From Eubacteriales bacterium (GTDB lineage: Bacteria > Bacillota > Clostridia > Oscillospirales > Butyricicoccaceae): a DNA stretch of 61,682 nucleotides. Positions 61,426-61,682 of the stretch are shown here, piece by piece; the first letter of the stretch is position 1; each line of letters begins with the position of its first letter. The stretch covers positions 35,997 through 97,678 of the forward strand of contig JAUNWG010000003.1 of NCBI GenBank assembly GCA_030540435.1, given 5' to 3'. The notes beneath the pieces were generated by a model. That model had not been told where the DNA came from. It ran no database searches and was given only the letters and a program-made list of their open reading frames with translations. A program made the position numbers and the translations under genes.

Positions 61426-61682
61426 TTGGCAAGAAAAAAGCCGCGCTCTCCCGCTGTCACAGCGCTGCTCTGGCTGTGCCTGATTTTATACCTTGCGCTG
61501 CTGCTCAGAGTCATCCTATTTAAATTTGATTTCAATACTATTATTGACATATTAAACGATAAGGATGAGCTGGAATTTACCCGTGTCAACCTTGTGCCGT
61601 TCCAGACGATTCGGTTTTATCTGTTCTCCGGGCGTGTCTCCAATGCAATCGCGTTCCGCAACATCGTGGGAAATATCGCAGC
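61426..61682 (+). CDS. VanZ family protein (partial, runs off the right edge)
   Basis: TTG start at 61426, with AAAGGGG about 12 nt upstream, and 85 codons to the edge. A basic N terminus (ARKKPRSPAV) is followed by a hydrophobic segment (TALLWLCLILYLALLLRVILF). The later FTRVNLVPFQTIRFYLF and NIVGNIA are the typical VanZ start. VanZ-like proteins are membrane proteins of unclear function, one of which gives low teicoplanin resistance. The 188-nt upstream region has a TATGAT at 61381-61386 that may be part of a promoter. Confidence 0.8.
   Translation, partial: MARKKPRSPAVTALLWLCLILYLALLLRVILFKFDFNTIIDILNDKDELEFTRVNLVPFQTIRFYLFSGRVSNAIAFRNIVGNIA

Noticed and set aside
1..61682. CRISPR arrays, tRNA or rRNA genes, prophage or integrative elements
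   Set aside because: No regularly spaced repeats, no cloverleaf-like T-loop sequences, no integrase, capsid or intact transposase genes were recognised on reading through both strands.

Overview
The window looks like chromosome of a spore-forming Clostridia member (Firmicutes), probably an anaerobic, butyrate-producer-like Oscillospirales or Butyricicoccus relative. This rests on the moderate GC, strong AGGAGG-type ribosome sites, occasional TTG starts, the stage II sporulation protein R, a SpoIVFB-like protease, the Prp/L27 pair, a giant 2-hydroxyacyl-CoA dehydratase activase, acetate kinase and VanZ/DUF families. Genus is a guess. No tRNA, rRNA, CRISPR array, intact transposase or prophage gene was seen.

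Layout. 1-6.5 kb: a cysteine desulfurase/DUF3343 pair, a DUF815 ATPase, a YoaK-type membrane protein, an AT-rich patch with two XRE regulators and an orphan, then a flavodoxin/DUF2325 unit behind a consensus promoter with palindromic metal-type operators. 6.9-11.3 kb: the 1466-residue activase. 11.3-16 kb: HD hydrolase, cysK and metY; metY follows a leader with a 20-codon upstream peptide ending in Cys. A nucleobase permease comes next. 16-24 kb: queH, a deformylase gene broken by one in-frame stop, ispF/ispD, CarD, an S2P protease with a small partner, mutY and glgX. 24-28 kb: a three-subunit molybdenum hydroxylase. 28-36 kb: tcdA, cysE, an IscR-like Rrf2 regulator, a lipoprotein, DUF4317, sulfite reductase, an alpha/beta hydrolase and nudC. 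36.5-39.5 kb: a class II aldolase/mtnA/adenosine-type deaminase operon that fits 5'-deoxyadenosine or methylthioadenosine salvage. 39.6-49 kb: trpS, DUF1540, an amidase, two tandem O-antigen-ligase-like proteins, spoIIR, ispE, a PHP phosphatase, DUF378 and ackA. 49-53.7 kb: a CrtO-like protein, a MITE-like repeat, GNAT, tmcAL and a PadR operon. 53.7-61.7 kb: the conserved rplU-prp-rpmA-obgE block, two XRE regulators, the folD-lgt-M16-M16 operon and a truncated vanZ-like gene.

Themes. Sulfur assimilation recurs: cysE makes O-acetylserine, sulfite reductase makes sulfide, and cysK and metY fix it. The Rrf2 gene's own promoter and the metY promoter share the 11-mer CTAGGATTTAT, which suggests one regulator. 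Three isoprenoid genes (ispD, ispF, ispE) are present. The strongest leads are the metY leader peptide with a possible Shine-Dalgarno-sequestering helix, the interrupted deformylase, the deaminase-type nucleoside salvage operon, the operators of the flavodoxin unit, and two copies of a short inverted-repeat element.
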